This document shows, piece after piece, positions 63,841 through 64,000 of a stretch of 64,000 bases of DNA (the first letter of the stretch is position 1; the number at the start of each line of letters is the position of its first letter). A program made the position numbers and the translations under genes. The notes under the pieces were generated by a model. The model ran no database searches. It was given only the letters and a program-made list of their open reading frames with translations, and was not told the origin of the DNA. Source of the stretch: Flavobacterium sp. (GTDB lineage Bacteria; Bacteroidota; Bacteroidia; Flavobacteriales; Flavobacteriaceae); assembly GCF_024642105.1 (NCBI RefSeq), contig NZ_JAHEBT010000004.1:26831-90830 (forward strand). The letters are read 5' to 3'.

Positions 63841-63851
63841 TATTGGTAACA

Positions 63852-63883
63852 AAAAACCCTTCATCGAATGATGAAGGGTTTTT
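63852..63883 (-). terminator. Terminator of the rRNA operon
   Basis: AAAAACCCTTCAT (63852-63864) and ATGAAGGGTTTTT (63871-63883) form a perfect 13-base stem with a 6-base loop, just after the 5S rRNA on the minus strand. Confidence 0.9.
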
Positions 63884-63889
63884 CAAAAG

Positions 63890-64000
63890 AAAGGCGACGA
63901 CATACTCTCCCACATAACTGCAGTACCATCTGCGCAGGCGGGCTTAACTACTCTGTTCGGGATGGGAAGAGGTGAGCCCCGCCGCAATAACCACCTTAAG
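63890..64000 (-). rRNA. rrf: 5S ribosomal RNA
   Basis: About 108-110 bases on the minus strand. The conserved loop sequences CCCATCCCGAACAG and GTTAAGCCCGCC are visible, and the ends pair (AAGGTGG with TCGCCTT) as helix I. The 5' end lies at or within a few bases of the window edge. It marks the 3' end of an rRNA operon whose 23S and 16S genes lie beyond the window. Confidence 0.95.

Overview
The window is a chromosomal segment of a member of Bacteroidetes, almost certainly Flavobacterium or a close relative. The reasons are: AT-rich DNA; promoters of the TTG-N19-TAnnTTTG type with few Shine-Dalgarno sequences; three secreted proteins with type IX secretion (gliding-motility type B) C-terminal domains; an archaeal/eukaryote-type ProRS; BshC; DUF4295 downstream of rpmB-rpmG; and several palindromic repeats of a kind common in flavobacterial intergenic DNA. 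Most genes are housekeeping.

Layout. 1-3.9 kb: the start of a cbb3 oxidase locus (ccoN, ccoS, the copper ATPase fixI/ccoI, all minus strand) and a divergent CRP/FNR regulator, with two palindromic operators. 3.9-8.0 kb: mazG, DUF5606, def, mqo and ruvX (minus). 8.1-19.8 kb (plus): dapD, a glycan patch (GT2, glf, DUF4422), a DUF3575 protein, a Sua5/YrdC-type synthase, cca between two small hitchhiker-like genes (GxxExxY and four-helix bundle, each bracketed by its own inverted repeat), heme A synthase, a CDP-alcohol phosphatidyltransferase, a hexapeptide acetyltransferase, a pRiA4b ORF-3-like protein and a NdpA-type protein. 19.9-30.1 kb: a conserved protein with a possible kinase fold, then three large type IX substrates. 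30.1-37 kb: typA, rpsT, two tRNA-Glu and proS (minus), then a Tyr/Gly-rich lipoprotein and a FadL/OmpP1-like barrel (plus). 37-47 kb: rimO, a Gly/Tyr-rich secreted protein, a lipoprotein amidase, a porin-like barrel, a cobalamin-binding radical SAM protein with an MFS transporter, bshC and ndk. 47-55.6 kb (minus): ftsY with three small genes, rpmB-rpmG-DUF4295, cinA, Hpt, a FAH-family protein, an outer-membrane protein, a DEDDh exonuclease and a 2-oxo acid dehydrogenase E2. 55.7-63.4 kb (plus): ABC-F, a shortened methyltransferase-like protein, a MacB/LolD-type ATPase, PduO-type adenosyltransferase, DUF2795 and secA. 63.4-64 kb: a patch of palindromic repeats and the 5S rRNA closing an rRNA operon on the minus strand.

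Working together: the cbb3 genes and the regulator look like a low-oxygen respiration unit, with Mqo feeding quinone and CtaA making heme A for a separate aa3-type oxidase not in the window. GT2-Glf-DUF4422 suggests a galactofuranose-containing surface glycan. The most unusual content is the layer of small repeats and repeat-bracketed single genes in otherwise ordinary sequence, plus the two operators that share identical promoter geometry. No CRISPR array, prophage, insertion sequence or defence island was seen.
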